DNA from: Leucobacter luti
Lineage (GTDB): Bacteria > Actinomycetota > Actinomycetes > Actinomycetales > Microbacteriaceae
Assembly (NCBI RefSeq): GCF_004217175.1
Contig: NZ_SHKI01000002.1
Span: forward strand, 177,000-240,999
DNA: 64,000 bases
Direction of reading: 5' to 3'
The notes under the pieces are model-generated. The model was not told where the DNA came from and did no database searches. It saw only the letters and a list, made by a program, of their open reading frames with translations. Positions 18,857-27,893 of the stretch are shown here, in pieces. Each line of letters begins with the position of its first letter. Position 1 is the first letter of the stretch. Both the position numbers and the translations under genes were made by a program.

Positions 18857-18857
<1 letters not shown>
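18219..18857 (-). CDS. Polar-amino-acid-type ABC transporter permease
   Basis: 212 residues, the typical length. Membrane segments begin with LLVTLQIWGGALVLSLVLGIPVAML; the EAA loop reads EGAASVGLGRWDTLTRVVLPQAVP, and SITLLKNTAIASIIG near the C-terminus is diagnostic of polar amino acid permeases. Start overlaps the ATPase stop by one base (ATGA). Partners the permease that follows it in the operon. Confidence 0.92.
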
Positions 18858-19623
<766 letters not shown>

Positions 19624-19627
<4 letters not shown>

Positions 19628-21369
19628 GGTGTGGGTACTCCTGAATCGTGGTGGCGGATCGGTGCGGCGCCGGGCGCCGCAGGGTCGCGGAGGAAGTCGA
19701 AGTCGCAGCCGAACTCTGCCTGCAGCACGTGCGCGGCGTGCAGGCTGGCGAAGCCGCGCGTGGGGGGCGGGGCTGGGCGGTAGGGCGTACGCGCCGCGAA
19801 CTCTGCCGGGTCGACGAAGTGTTCGAGGCGTCCGGCCTCGGCGTCGAGCAGTACCTCGTCGCCGTCGCGCAGGTACGCGAGCGGGCCGCCGACGGCTGCC
19901 TCGGGGGAGACGTGGAGCGCGACCACGCCGGTCGAGGTGCCACTCATGCGCGCGTCGGAGATGCGCACCATCTCGGTGACGCCGCGCCGGTGAAGCTTTG
20001 CGGGGATCGGGATGTGCCCCACCTCCGGCATGCCGGGCGCGCCCACGGGGCCGAGGCCGCGCAGCACGAGGATGCTCTGGGCGTCAACGTCGAGATCAGG
20101 GTCGTCGATGCGCGCGTTCAAATCGTCGAGGCCGTCGAACACCACGACCCTGCCGCGGTGCGTGAACAGCGCCGGGTCGCCGGCCCCGGCCGTCTTGAGT
20201 ACCGCCCCGCCAGGCGCGAGGTTGCCGCGGAGCATCACGAGCGCGCCGCGCGGGGCGCGCGGAGCGGCGCGGTCCGCGATCGCGGGGCTCGCCGGTGGAG
20301 TGACCGCGGCGAGCTCGTCGCCCCAGCTCGTGCCGAGGGCGGTCAGCGCATCGAGGTGCAGCAAGTCCGGGATCTGGGCGAGCACGCTCGGGACGCCGCC
20401 GGCGGCCTCGATCTCGGGGAGTGTCTCGCTCCCGCCGGGGCGCACGTTCGTGAGGTAGGGGGTGCTCTGCGACCACGCCGCGAAATTGTCGATCCCGATC
20501 ATCACACCGGCCCGGCCGGCGATCGCCTCCAAATGGATCACCGCGTTCGTCGAGCCGCCGAGCGCGGTGACCGCGCGGAACGCGTTCTCGAGCGACGCCA
20601 TGGTGACGAGATCGCGCGGGCTCGTCCCGCGCCGCACCGCGGCCACCGCCTCGACCCCAGTGCGGTACGCGATCTCGCGCCGCCGCGCGCTCACCGACTC
20701 CGCGAACGCACTGCCCGGGAGTGCAAAGCCGAGCAGTTCGGCGATCGCGGCCATGGTGCTCGCGGTGCCCAGCACGTTGCAGGTGCCAACGTCCGTGTTG
20801 AGGTTCCCCTCGAACTCGAGCCACTCCGCGTCGTCAACCTCGCCAACGCGGCGGCGGTCGCACATGGGCCAGGCGTCGTCCACGGTGACCGAGGAGTTGC
20901 CGCGGTGGCACGACACCGGCCGCGGCCCCGCGACCACCATCGTGGCCGGTTTGCCCGCGCTCACGGCGCCCATGAGCTGCGCGGGCACCGTCTTGTCGCA
21001 GCCGCCCATGAGTACGACGCCGTCGATGGGGGAGACGGTGATCATCTCCTCGACGTCGATCGACATGAGGTTGCGCAGGTACAGGCTTGTCGGGCGGGTG
21101 AACGGCTCGGAGATCGAGATGGTGGGGAATTCGAGCGGGAGCCCGCCGGCGTCGCGCACCCCGCGCTTGACCTCGCGCACCAGCAGCGCGAGCCCCTTGT
21201 TGCACGGGTTGAGGTCTGACGCGCTGTTCGCGATCCCGATCACGGGGGTGCGTCGCACGTCCTCGGCACTCGCGCCGCCGCCGCGCAGAAACGCGCGGTG
21301 CATGAGACCGTCCTGACCCGGATCGCTGAAGAGCGCCCCGCCGGTGCCGGTGATGCCTCGCTGTGACAT
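19624..21369 (-). CDS. IlvD/Edd-family dehydratase (sugar-acid or hydroxy-acid dehydratase)
   Basis: 581 residues, in the size range of pentonate and hexonate dehydratases. Three cysteines that hold the Fe-S cluster in this family are present: NPCNKG, GGCDKTVPAQ and GTCNVLGTASTM. The GGCDK lysine is the Mg-binding one in known structures. The C-terminal half carries ISDARMSGTSTG. ATG at 21369 with AAGGAG in front; the open frame continues to 21549 but crosses the divergent promoter. First gene of the operon with the ABC importer and divergent from a D-2-hydroxyacid dehydrogenase. True dihydroxy-acid dehydratase (IlvD) is less likely, because biosynthetic genes are absent and a transporter is coupled. 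The substrate is not determinable. Confidence 0.85.
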
Positions 21370-21428
21370 TGTTCTCCTTCGGTGCCCAACCACTCTGTCG
21401 GGCACATAGGAATCTACCGAAGAAAGAA

Positions 21429-21468
21429 ATCTCTTACTCCATATGAGAGATATATTTGTGATATATCT
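21429..21468. promoter_or_regulatory. Divergent operator of the hydroxy-acid cluster
   Basis: An AT-rich island in a GC-rich genome. It holds the palindrome AGATAT-N9-ATATCT (21448-21468, arms extending to 8 bp with a TTGTG centre) and, overlapping it, ATCTCT-N11-AGAGAT (21429-21434 and 21446-21451). It lies between the dehydratase and D-2-hydroxyacid dehydrogenase genes. The first palindrome recurs at 24329-24349. Confidence 0.7.
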
Positions 21469-21533
21469 TGTGGTTTCGTACGCTGAGGTGAGCCCGGCGG
21501 CGTCGCCGGGCCGCGACCGAGGGGAAGTCACAC

Positions 21534-22460
21534 ATGAGCGACACCGCACTCCGAATCAGGGTGATCGGGGACCTCTTCCCGGAGCTCGCCGAGCAGCTCG
21601 CGGCCACCGGGGCCGAGGCGGTGCAGGACGCGGCCGACGCGCAGGGAATTGTCTGCAGCTACGGTGGCACGCCCGCGGAGCTGCACGACACGCTCGCTGC
21701 GCACCCGGGCATCCCCTGGGTGCAGCTGCCGAGCGCCGGGATCGAGGCGTTTGCCGCGTCACTGCGCGATCACCCCGGGCTGATCTGGACGAGCGCGAAG
21801 GGGGCGTTCGCGCTCCCCGTCGCCGAGCACGCCCTCGCGCTCACGCTCGCCCTGCTGCGCGAGCTCCCCGAGCGGGTGCGCGCGCGGTCGTGGGCCCCGG
21901 CGAGCGGGACCTCGCTCCACGGGCTCCACGTGGTGGTCGTGGGAGCCGGCGGGGTGGGGCTTGAGATCGTGCGCCTGATGAAGTGCTTCGACACGCGGGT
22001 CACGGTGGTGCGCCGCCGCGGTGAGCCGGTCGCCGCGGCCGATCGCACGGTGACGGACGCGGAGCTCATGGCGGTGCTGCCCACGGCCGATGTCGTCGTG
22101 CTCGCGGCCGCGGCCACCCCCGACACACGCCAGCTGATCGACGCTGCGGCGCTCGCGGCGCTGCCCGCGCACGCGGTCCTCATCAACATTGCGCGCGGGG
22201 CGCTCGTCGACACCGACGCGCTCGTCGCGGCGCTCGGGGCCGGCCGGATCGCCGGCGCCGCACTCGACGTCACCGATCCTGAGCCGCTCCCCGACGGGCA
22301 CCCGCTCTGGGAGGAGCCGCGGGCGCTCATCACGCCGCACGCCGCCGACACGCTCGAGATGATCAGGCCGCTCTACGCCGCGCGGGTGGGCGAAAACGTG
22401 GCGCGCCGCCGCGCCGGCCGCGAGCTCGTCGGGCTCGTGGATCCGGCCGCGGGGTACTGA
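21534..22460 (+). CDS. D-isomer-specific 2-hydroxyacid dehydrogenase (NAD-dependent)
   Basis: 308 residues. Rossmann motif GAGGVG (about 141-146) in the nucleotide domain, and the catalytic triad of the family: Arg in NIARGALVDTDAL, Glu in TDPEPLPDGHPLW, His in ITPHAADT. Oxidises or reduces the 2-position of a D-2-hydroxyacid. ATG with GAGGGG upstream. It is divergent from the dehydratase operon across the shared operator, so enzyme and importer are probably co-induced. A 2-keto product of the neighbouring dehydratase would be a natural substrate for reduction, though that is inference. Confidence 0.88.
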   Translation: MSDTALRIRVIGDLFPELAEQLAATGAEAVQDAADAQGIVCSYGGTPAELHDTLAAHPGIPWVQLPSAGIEAFAASLRDHPGLIWTSAKGAFALPVAEHALALTLALLRELPERVRARSWAPASGTSLHGLHVVVVGAGGVGLEIVRLMKCFDTRVTVVRRRGEPVAAADRTVTDAELMAVLPTADVVVLAAAATPDTRQLIDAAALAALPAHAVLINIARGALVDTDALVAALGAGRIAGAALDVTDPEPLPDGHPLWEEPRALITPHAADTLEMIRPLYAARVGENVARRRAGRELVGLVDPAAGY

Positions 22461-22508
22461 GCGGGGGTCGGCTCCGCCCCAGCGTCTTGCCCCGGGTGCG
22501 CACTCTGT

Positions 22509-22527
22509 CGCGGGACCGCATCCCGCC
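22509..22527. terminator. Weak hairpin between convergent genes
   Basis: GCGGGA-CCGCA-TCCCGC (22510-22526) in the 108-base gap between the convergent 2-hydroxyacid dehydrogenase and beta-hydroxyacid dehydrogenase genes. No T-tract. The gap also contains two imperfect copies of GCCCCAGCGTCTTGCC. Low-confidence terminator. Confidence 0.3.
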
Positions 22528-22568
22528 GCGGGACCGCGTTCGGACCCGCCCCAGCGTTTTGCCGCGCC

Positions 22569-23456
22569 CTAGCGTCGGGTGAGCGCCGCGAGCGCGGCGA
22601 GATCCCGACCGCCCCAGCCCAGCGCGCGCGCCGCCGCGAAGCGCTCGGCAGCGCTCGCGAACACCGGCAGCGGCGTGGCGGTGGTTGCCGAGAGCTCGGC
22701 GAGCAGCCGCTGCGCCTCGGCGAGCCCCCCGATTGTCGCGTCTGAGGGCGCCTCGAAGTCTGCCGCGAGCGCGAGCGGAAGGCAGCGTTCGAGCATCGCG
22801 CTCTGCGCCCACCCGCCCGAGAGCGCGCGGGTGGCCGCGGCCGGGTCGATGCCGAGCGCGTCAATGAGGTTCGCGGCCTCGGCCGCGATCGCGACGTGCG
22901 TGCTCACGAGCATCTGGTTCACCAGTTTGAGCGCGAGCCCGCTGCCCACCGGCCCCAGCCACTCGATCACACCGGCGTACGCGGCGGCCACCTCCAGCAG
23001 GGGCTGGCGGGCCTCGGGGTGGCCGCCGGCCATCACGGCGAGCGTCCCGGCCGCCGCCGCGACCGCGCCGCCGCTCACGGGGGCGTCTGCAAAGAAGACG
23101 CCGCGCGCGGCCGCGGCCGCACCAAGCTCGCTCGCGAGCCCCGGGTCGAAGGTGCCGTGCTCGACGAGCACGAGGCCGGGCCTCGCCGCCGAGACGAGTC
23201 CGCCCTCGCACAGGTACACCTCGCGCACGGCCGCGGAGCCGAGCACGCAGCCGAGCACGATGTCGCAGGACTCCGCCAGCTCTGCCGGCCCGTCGGCCAC
23301 TCGCGCGCCGCGCGCCGCGAATGGCGCCGCGCGCTCGGGGCTGCGATTCCACACGTGTAGCTCGTGTCCGGCGTCGAGGAGTCGGTGCGCCATTGGCGCA
23401 CCCATCGCGCCGAGCCCGATGAACCCCACGCGGGCCGGGGAACTGGTGCCGGTCAT
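22569..23456 (-). CDS. Beta-hydroxyacid dehydrogenase (HIBADH/GarR/tartronate semialdehyde reductase family)
   Basis: 295 residues. N-terminal NAD(P) site GFIGLGAMGAPMAHRLLDAGHELHVWNR, substrate-binding DAPVSGGAVAAAAGTLAVMAGG, and the catalytic lysine in GSGLALKLVNQML. Family members act on 3-hydroxyisobutyrate, glycerate/tartronate semialdehyde or other beta-hydroxyacids. A strong AAAGGAGG precedes the ATG at 23456 and overlaps the stop of the SDR gene 11 bases upstream, so the two form an operon. Part of the hydroxy-acid cluster by position and shared operator motif. Confidence 0.87.
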   Translation of the reverse strand: MTGTSSPARVGFIGLGAMGAPMAHRLLDAGHELHVWNRSPERAAPFAARGARVADGPAELAESCDIVLGCVLGSAAVREVYLCEGGLVSAARPGLVLVEHGTFDPGLASELGAAAAARGVFFADAPVSGGAVAAAAGTLAVMAGGHPEARQPLLEVAAAYAGVIEWLGPVGSGLALKLVNQMLVSTHVAIAAEAANLIDALGIDPAAATRALSGGWAQSAMLERCLPLALAADFEAPSDATIGGLAEAQRLLAELSATTATPLPVFASAAERFAAARALGWGGRDLAALAALTRR

Positions 23457-23467
23457 GTGTGCCTCCT

Positions 23468-24208
23468 TTAGATCAGTCGCTGCCCGCCGTCGACGGGGAG
23501 TATCGCCCCGGTGACATAGTCGGTGTCGAGCAGGGCCAGGCACGCCGCGGCGATGTCCTCCGGCGTGCCCGAGCGCCGCAGCGGACTCGTCTCGATGACA
23601 CGGTCCCGGATCTGGTCCCAGCCAAGGGTGCGCTCGGTGTCGACAAGTCCCGGCGCGATCGCATTGACCCGCACCTCGGGCCCCAGCGCCACCGCGAGGA
23701 GCCGTGTGAGGTGCTCAAGCCCGGCCTTGCTGACCGCGTACGGGATCGAACTCCCGCTCACCGTGCTCGCCGCGAGGGATGTCATGTTGATCACGCTGCC
23801 GCGCGCGGCGGCGAGATCTGACGCGCAGGCCTGCACGAGATACCAGGGTCCGGCGAGATTCACCGAGAGCATTCGCGTGAAGAAGTCTGGCGTGACCGCG
23901 GCGAGATCGGCGTGCGGCACCGGGATCCCGATCCCCGCGTTGTTGATCACCACGTCGATGCGCCCGAACGCGGCGCGCGCGGCCTCGGCGAGCTCGGCCG
24001 CCTGCGCCGGATCGGACAGATCCGCCTCAACGTACCGGGCGTCGCCCAGCTCGGCGCAGAGCGCGTCCCCGGCCTCCTGCGTGCCGCAGCCGTGCGCGAC
24101 GATCCTGAAGCCGCGCGCCGCGAGGCGCCGCGCGATTGCCCGGCCGATGCCCCCGGTGGCCCCGGTGACGATCGCGACGGGTGCGGGATCAGGCTGAGCG
24201 TGGGGCAT
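23468..24208 (-). CDS. SDR-family oxidoreductase
   Basis: 246 residues of the classical short-chain dehydrogenase/reductase family: cofactor site TGATGGIGRAIA, NNAGIGIP after strand 4, catalytic Ser in MTSLAAS and the YAVSK Tyr-Lys pair. ATG at 24208 preceded by GAGGT; upstream extension to 24301 has no family similarity. First gene of a two-gene leftward operon with the beta-hydroxyacid dehydrogenase. The operator copy at 24329-24349 lies about 120 bases upstream. Substrate unknown, probably an alcohol or keto group of the imported acid or its product. Confidence 0.87.
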   Translation of the reverse strand: MPHAQPDPAPVAIVTGATGGIGRAIARRLAARGFRIVAHGCGTQEAGDALCAELGDARYVEADLSDPAQAAELAEAARAAFGRIDVVINNAGIGIPVPHADLAAVTPDFFTRMLSVNLAGPWYLVQACASDLAAARGSVINMTSLAASTVSGSSIPYAVSKAGLEHLTRLLAVALGPEVRVNAIAPGLVDTERTLGWDQIRDRVIETSPLRRSGTPEDIAAACLALLDTDYVTGAILPVDGGQRLI

Positions 24209-24328
24209 GCGGGACCTCGTTCTGCGTGGGGATCGGAGTCCCGGCGGGAGCTCCCGCGCACCGACGTCCCACGTGGGCGCATCGGTGCGCTCCCCAGCCA
24301 CGATAGCGAATATGTTTCAGCCGCTCGA

Positions 24329-24349
24329 AGATATGTCATCCATATATCT
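24329..24349. promoter_or_regulatory. Second copy of the hydroxy-acid cluster operator
   Basis: AGATAT-N9-ATATCT with the same arms and spacing as 21448-21468, upstream of the SDR/beta-hydroxyacid dehydrogenase operon. It is the only other AT-rich palindrome of this kind noticed in the window. Likely bound by the GntR/FCD protein, although that link is inferred. Confidence 0.65.
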
Positions 24350-24369
24350 CAGCGCGGTGTGGCGTCGCC

Positions 24370-24410
24370 GCACGGGGCTGCTCGGCGCGGCTGCACGGGG
24401 CTGCTCGGCG
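24370..24410 (+). repeat. 18-bp direct repeat
   Basis: GCACGGGGCTGCTCGGCG occurs at 24370-24387 and again at 24393-24410, just before the terminator palindrome. Short local duplication without known function. Confidence 0.8.
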
Positions 24411-24435
24411 GCCCTCAGCGTCGCTGAGGGCCGCC
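24407..24435 (-). terminator. Palindromic terminator overlapping the ABC-F stop codon
   Basis: Perfect 14-bp arms GGCGGCCCTCAGCG and CGCTGAGGGCCGCC around a single base. The stop codon of the ABC-F gene (24415-24417) lies inside the palindrome, so the C-terminal codons double as the hairpin arm. No T-tract follows. Confidence 0.65.
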
Positions 24436-26094
24436 CGGTTCCGCCTCCTCCGTGAGCCCGCGGCGCTGGGTGAGCCTCCCGTCCGCGTCGAGTGCGAGCA
24501 CCGTGTCGATCCCGATCCGCTCGAGGAACGCGAAGTCGTGACTCACGACGAGCAGCGCCCCCCGGTACGCATCGAGCGCTTCGGCGAGCTGCTCAACGCT
24601 GGCGAGATCGAGGTTGTTGGTCGGCTCGTCGAGGATGAGGAGCTGCGCCGGCGGATCGGCGAGCAGCAGACGAGCCAGCGACACCCGGAAGCGCTCGCCG
24701 CCGGAGAGCGTGCGCACCGGCCGATCCGCGGCGTCGCCGCGCAGCAGCATCCGGGCGAGCTGGTTGCGGATCACGCCGTCGGTCGCCTCGGGCGTCACCG
24801 CGCGCACGTTGTGCAGCGCACTCGCGTCCTCGTCGAGCCCGTCGAGTCGCTGCGGCAGGTAGCCCACGCGGTCGGTGAGGAGCTGTCCGGACGCGCGCCC
24901 CGGCACCGCAGCTCCGCCGCTGCGGAGCTGCTCGATCAGGGTCGACTTGCCGGATCCGTTCGGGCCGATCAGCGCCACCCGCTCCGGGCCCTGCACCACG
25001 ATCGACTGGCTGCTGCTGCTGCTGCTGTTGCCGCCTGCCCGGTCGTCCCGGGACCCCGCGTGCAGCTCGGCGATCCGCCGGCCGCGCGCGACCCCGGGAT
25101 CCGGGAGCGTCAGGTTGATGCGGCTGGTGCTGCGCACGCGCGCGTCCGCGGCGTCGACGGCGGCCTGCGCCGATACGACCTTGTCGTCGAGCGTGGTGCG
25201 CAGCGCTCCGGCCGAGGCCTGCGCGCGGTTCGCCCGGGTGCCGGCGATGATCTTGGGGATCCCGCCGTCGCGCTGCGTCTTCGCCGCCGTGCGTGCCCGG
25301 CGCGCGAGCTTGGTTTCCGCCTCGACCCGCTGCCGCTTCTCCACCTTCAGGGCCTGCTGCGCCGCCCGCGCCGCCTGCTCGGCAGCCGCCTGCTCCTGCT
25401 CGCGGTGCTGCTCCCACGCGCTGTATGGCCCGCCGAAGGTTTCGAGGCGGCCCGCAAACAGCTCGGCGGTGTGGTCCATGCGCTCGAGCAGCTCCCGGTC
25501 ATGGCTCACGACCACGAGGGTGCCCGGCCACGCATCGACGAACTCGCCGAGCTGCGCTCGGGTGGCGCGATCCAGATTGTTCGTGGGCTCGTCGAGCAGC
25601 GTGATCGGGGTGCGCCGCAGCCGCAGGCCGGTGAGCGCCACGAGCATCGCCTCTCCGCCCGAAAGCTCGGCGACCCGGCGGTCGAGCGAGGCGGTGCCGA
25701 GCCCGATCTGGTCGAGCGCCTCCGCGGCGCGCGATTCGACGTCCCAGTCGTCGCCCACCGCGTCGAAGTGGCGCTGGTCGACGTCGCCGGACTCGATGGC
25801 TCGGAGCGCCGCGAGCGTCGCTCCGATGCCGAGCAGCTCGGACACGGGGGCGTCTCCGCGCAGCGTGAGCTGCTGGGGGAGATAGCCGACCTCGCCGTCC
25901 GTGGTGATGCGCCCGGACGTGGGCGCGAGCTCGCCGGCGATGAGCCGCAGCAGCGTCGATTTTCCGGCGCCGTTGCTGCCCGTGAGCCCGGTGCGGCCGG
26001 CCGAAAATGTGCCGGTGACGCGCGTGAGCGCGGCGGTACCGTCTGGCCACACGAGGGTGAGCTCGTGCAGCGAAATGGGGGAGTGGTGAGACAT
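24415..26094 (-). CDS. ABC-F family ATPase (ribosome protection or translation factor)
   Basis: 559 residues with two ABC domains and no membrane segments. Domain 1: Walker A GSNGAGKST, signature LSGGEAMLVAL, Walker B ITLLDEPTNNLD. Domain 2: GPNGSGKST, LSGGERFRVSLARL, LLILDEPTNNLD. Between them is the charged linker (about 225-330), where ABC-F proteins place the arm that enters the ribosome. Members either protect ribosomes from antibiotics or act as general translation factors. A run of six Ser codons (25009-25026) lies just before domain 2. The ATG at 26094 has no strong ribosome binding site, and the region upstream may hold a leader peptide. The gene is divergent from a serine-hydrolase lipoprotein gene. 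Confidence 0.88.
   Translation of the reverse strand: MSHHSPISLHELTLVWPDGTAALTRVTGTFSAGRTGLTGSNGAGKSTLLRLIAGELAPTSGRITTDGEVGYLPQQLTLRGDAPVSELLGIGATLAALRAIESGDVDQRHFDAVGDDWDVESRAAEALDQIGLGTASLDRRVAELSGGEAMLVALTGLRLRRTPITLLDEPTNNLDRATRAQLGEFVDAWPGTLVVVSHDRELLERMDHTAELFAGRLETFGGPYSAWEQHREQEQAAAEQAARAAQQALKVEKRQRVEAETKLARRARTAAKTQRDGGIPKIIAGTRANRAQASAGALRTTLDDKVVSAQAAVDAADARVRSTSRINLTLPDPGVARGRRIAELHAGSRDDRAGGNSSSSSSQSIVVQGPERVALIGPNGSGKSTLIEQLRSGGAAVPGRASGQLLTDRVGYLPQRLDGLDEDASALHNVRAVTPEATDGVIRNQLARMLLRGDAADRPVRTLSGGERFRVSLARLLLADPPAQLLILDEPTNNLDLASVEQLAEALDAYRGALLVVSHDFAFLERIGIDTVLALDADGRLTQRRGLTEEAEPGGPQRR
25009..25026. repeat. GCT/AGC trinucleotide microsatellite
   Basis: Six GCT units, read on the minus strand as six AGC serine codons between the linker and second ATPase domain of the ABC-F protein. 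Confidence 0.9.
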
Positions 26095-26597
26095 GATGGT
26101 GTGCTTTCAGCGTGTGTGAGACGCGCGGCGCTGCGACCGGGAGCGCGGGGCCTGGCCGTCCGTGCGGCACCGGCCGGCCACGGCCTGCCCCCGCGGGGTG
26201 CCTGCGGCGGGCCGCGGCGGGTCGCCGGGCGTCCGGAAGGCGAGCGGTGCCCGAGGGTGCGCTTGCGTCGGATGAGTAGAACGGTGGTGAGAGGTGGGTG
26301 GCGGCTCGCCCGTGGATCAACGCCCGGTGCGGGCGGATCCGTGCGGAAACGTGAGCTCAGGCTCGCGCGCAGCTCGTGCTGCGTGCGTGCGCCACCGGCG
26401 TGCGGTGGCTAGCGGCCATCCACCTCAATCAGTCCCATGCAGAACAGCTTAGCCGCTCCGGCTTCCCGTTGCGAGTGGGGACGCACGGGCCGGCCACTGC
26501 TCCCGCACCAGAAGCTCTTCCGCTGCTCCGCGATCGATGCGAAAATACCGGGGACAGCGGGGCGCGGTCGCCCCGCTGCGGACGGGGGATGATCCAG
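26095..26597. promoter_or_regulatory. 503-bp divergent control region of ABC-F and serine-hydrolase genes
   Basis: No full gene fits here. On the minus strand it would form a 344-nt GC-rich leader of the ABC-F mRNA, starting at a TAAGCT box (26446-26451) followed 7 nt later by a short leaderless ORF (26409-26438) and immediately by a GCCACCG/CGGTGGC hairpin (26391-26409). On the plus strand it carries the unmapped promoter of the lipoprotein gene. Confidence 0.45.
26409..26438 (-). CDS. Putative 9-codon leader peptide upstream of the ABC-F gene
   Basis: ATG followed by eight codons and TAG, peptide MGLIEVDGR. TAAGCT sits 7 nt before the ATG, the spacing expected for a leaderless transcript. 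The stop codon overlaps the first base of a 7-bp stem hairpin. ABC-F resistance genes are often controlled by ribosome stalling on such leaders, so the arrangement is suggestive. So short an ORF can arise by chance, and there is no direct evidence of translation. Confidence 0.35.
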   Translation of the reverse strand: MGLIEVDGR

Positions 26598-27809
26598 ATG
26601 AGCAAGATCACCGAGGCCCAGCGGCCACGCAGCGGGCGCGCACGCGCGGGAGCGCTCGCGGTCCTCGCGGTGGGCGGCCTGCTACTGAGCGGCTGCGCCG
26701 CCGCCCCTGGGGAGGCAGGCCAGCCGACCGCGGCCGCCGACGCGGGTGCCGTTGAGCGGCCGGAAGCCCCGGCCGGCGAGCTGCCAGCGGAGCTGCAGCA
26801 GCGGCTGCAGGACGCGCTCGACCGCACGCTCGCCGAGTACGACGTTCCGGGGGCCGCAGCTGGGGTCTGGGTTCCCGGATCCGGGTCGTGGACCACCGCG
26901 ACCGGCGTCGCCGACGTCGCAGAAGACGCGCCGGTCACCACCGAGATGAGCTGGCCAATCCGCAGCATCACGAAGTCGTACACGGTCACGATGGTGCTGC
27001 AGCTCGCCGACGAGGGCGAGCTCAGGCTTGACGACACGATCGACCGGTACGTCGACGGGGTCACGAACGGTGACGAGATCACGCTGCTGCAGCTTGCGAA
27101 CATGTCGAGCGGCGTCGCCGACTATGTCACCGACGAGTTCTTTGCCGAGTACGTCAAGGACCAGACCCACGTCTACACCCTCGAAGAGCTCAACAGCGGC
27201 GTGCTCGGGGCACCCGCGCAGTTCGCCCCGGGAACCGAGTACGTCTATACGAACGCCAACACCAACCTGCTCGCCGCGGTGATCGAGCGGGTGACGGGCG
27301 ACGACTACGCGACCGCGCTGCAGGCCCGGATCCTCGACCCGCTCGGCCAGACCGGCACGAGCTACACCCCCGATGTCGCCGACTGGACCGCGCCGCACGC
27401 GATCGGGTACATGCCGGACCCCGACGGGGCAGCGCCGCTGCCGCAGGATCAGAACCCGTCGATTCTCGGCGCGGCGGGCGCCATGTTCTCGACCCTCGAC
27501 GACGGGCGCGTGTGGGCGGATACGCTCGGGTCCGGCGCGCTGCTGCGGCCCGAGACGCAGGCGCTCCGCGAAGTTGGGCACAGGATCGAGAAGCCGCCCT
27601 ACGACATCTACGCGGTGGGGATGGGCGAGACCGACGGCTGGCTGGGGCACAACGGCGAGGGGCTCGGGTTTACGGCGGCAACGTTCAACAACCCGGCGAC
27701 CGGAGCCAGCATCGTGGTGTACGCGAACCTCTCGAACCTGCCCGACGGCGCACACCCGGCAGATCAGGCCTTCCGTGCGCTCGCCGGGGTGCTCGCGGAC
27801 GCGGGGTAG
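26598..27809 (+). CDS. Serine-hydrolase lipoprotein (class C beta-lactamase / D-Ala-D-Ala carboxypeptidase family)
   Basis: 403 residues from ATG 26598 (a second ATG at 26589 is in frame; GGGGG at 26584-26588 suits the later start better). Lipobox LLSGC with Cys33. The catalytic domain has SITK (Ser123-Lys126), the Tyr-X-Asn motif in YVYTNANTN and the third-box equivalent GHNGEG near the C-terminus. Such proteins are DD-peptidases, esterases or beta-lactamases anchored outside the membrane. Without the KTG box of true class C enzymes, beta-lactamase activity cannot be claimed. Divergent from the ABC-F gene and convergent with the paa operon. Confidence 0.87.
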   Translation: MSKITEAQRPRSGRARAGALAVLAVGGLLLSGCAAAPGEAGQPTAAADAGAVERPEAPAGELPAELQQRLQDALDRTLAEYDVPGAAAGVWVPGSGSWTTATGVADVAEDAPVTTEMSWPIRSITKSYTVTMVLQLADEGELRLDDTIDRYVDGVTNGDEITLLQLANMSSGVADYVTDEFFAEYVKDQTHVYTLEELNSGVLGAPAQFAPGTEYVYTNANTNLLAAVIERVTGDDYATALQARILDPLGQTGTSYTPDVADWTAPHAIGYMPDPDGAAPLPQDQNPSILGAAGAMFSTLDDGRVWADTLGSGALLRPETQALREVGHRIEKPPYDIYAVGMGETDGWLGHNGEGLGFTAATFNNPATGASIVVYANLSNLPDGAHPADQAFRALAGVLADAG

Positions 27810-27828
27810 CCGCGCCGCCGCGCGGTGC

Positions 27829-27855
27829 GGGGTCCGCCCTGGTGGGGCGGACCCC
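27829..27855. terminator. Bidirectional terminator between serine hydrolase and paa operon
   Basis: Perfect 11-bp arms GGGGTCCGCCC and GGGCGGACCCC with a 5-nt loop, midway between two convergent genes. Serves both the lipoprotein gene and the end of the leftward paaABCDE operon. Confidence 0.8.
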
Positions 27856-27893
27856 GACGCGGGCGGGGGTGTGGTCCCGCACCGCTGCCGGGC

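Noticed and set aside
25499..26320. Frame covering the leader and start of the ABC-F gene on the same strand
   Set aside because: Runs out of frame through the ABC-F coding region and gives an Arg/Ala-rich sequence without a domain.
26598..27809. True class C beta-lactamase
   Set aside because: The SxxK and YxN motifs are present, but the KTG box is not; a DD-peptidase or esterase is equally possible, so only the family is claimed.
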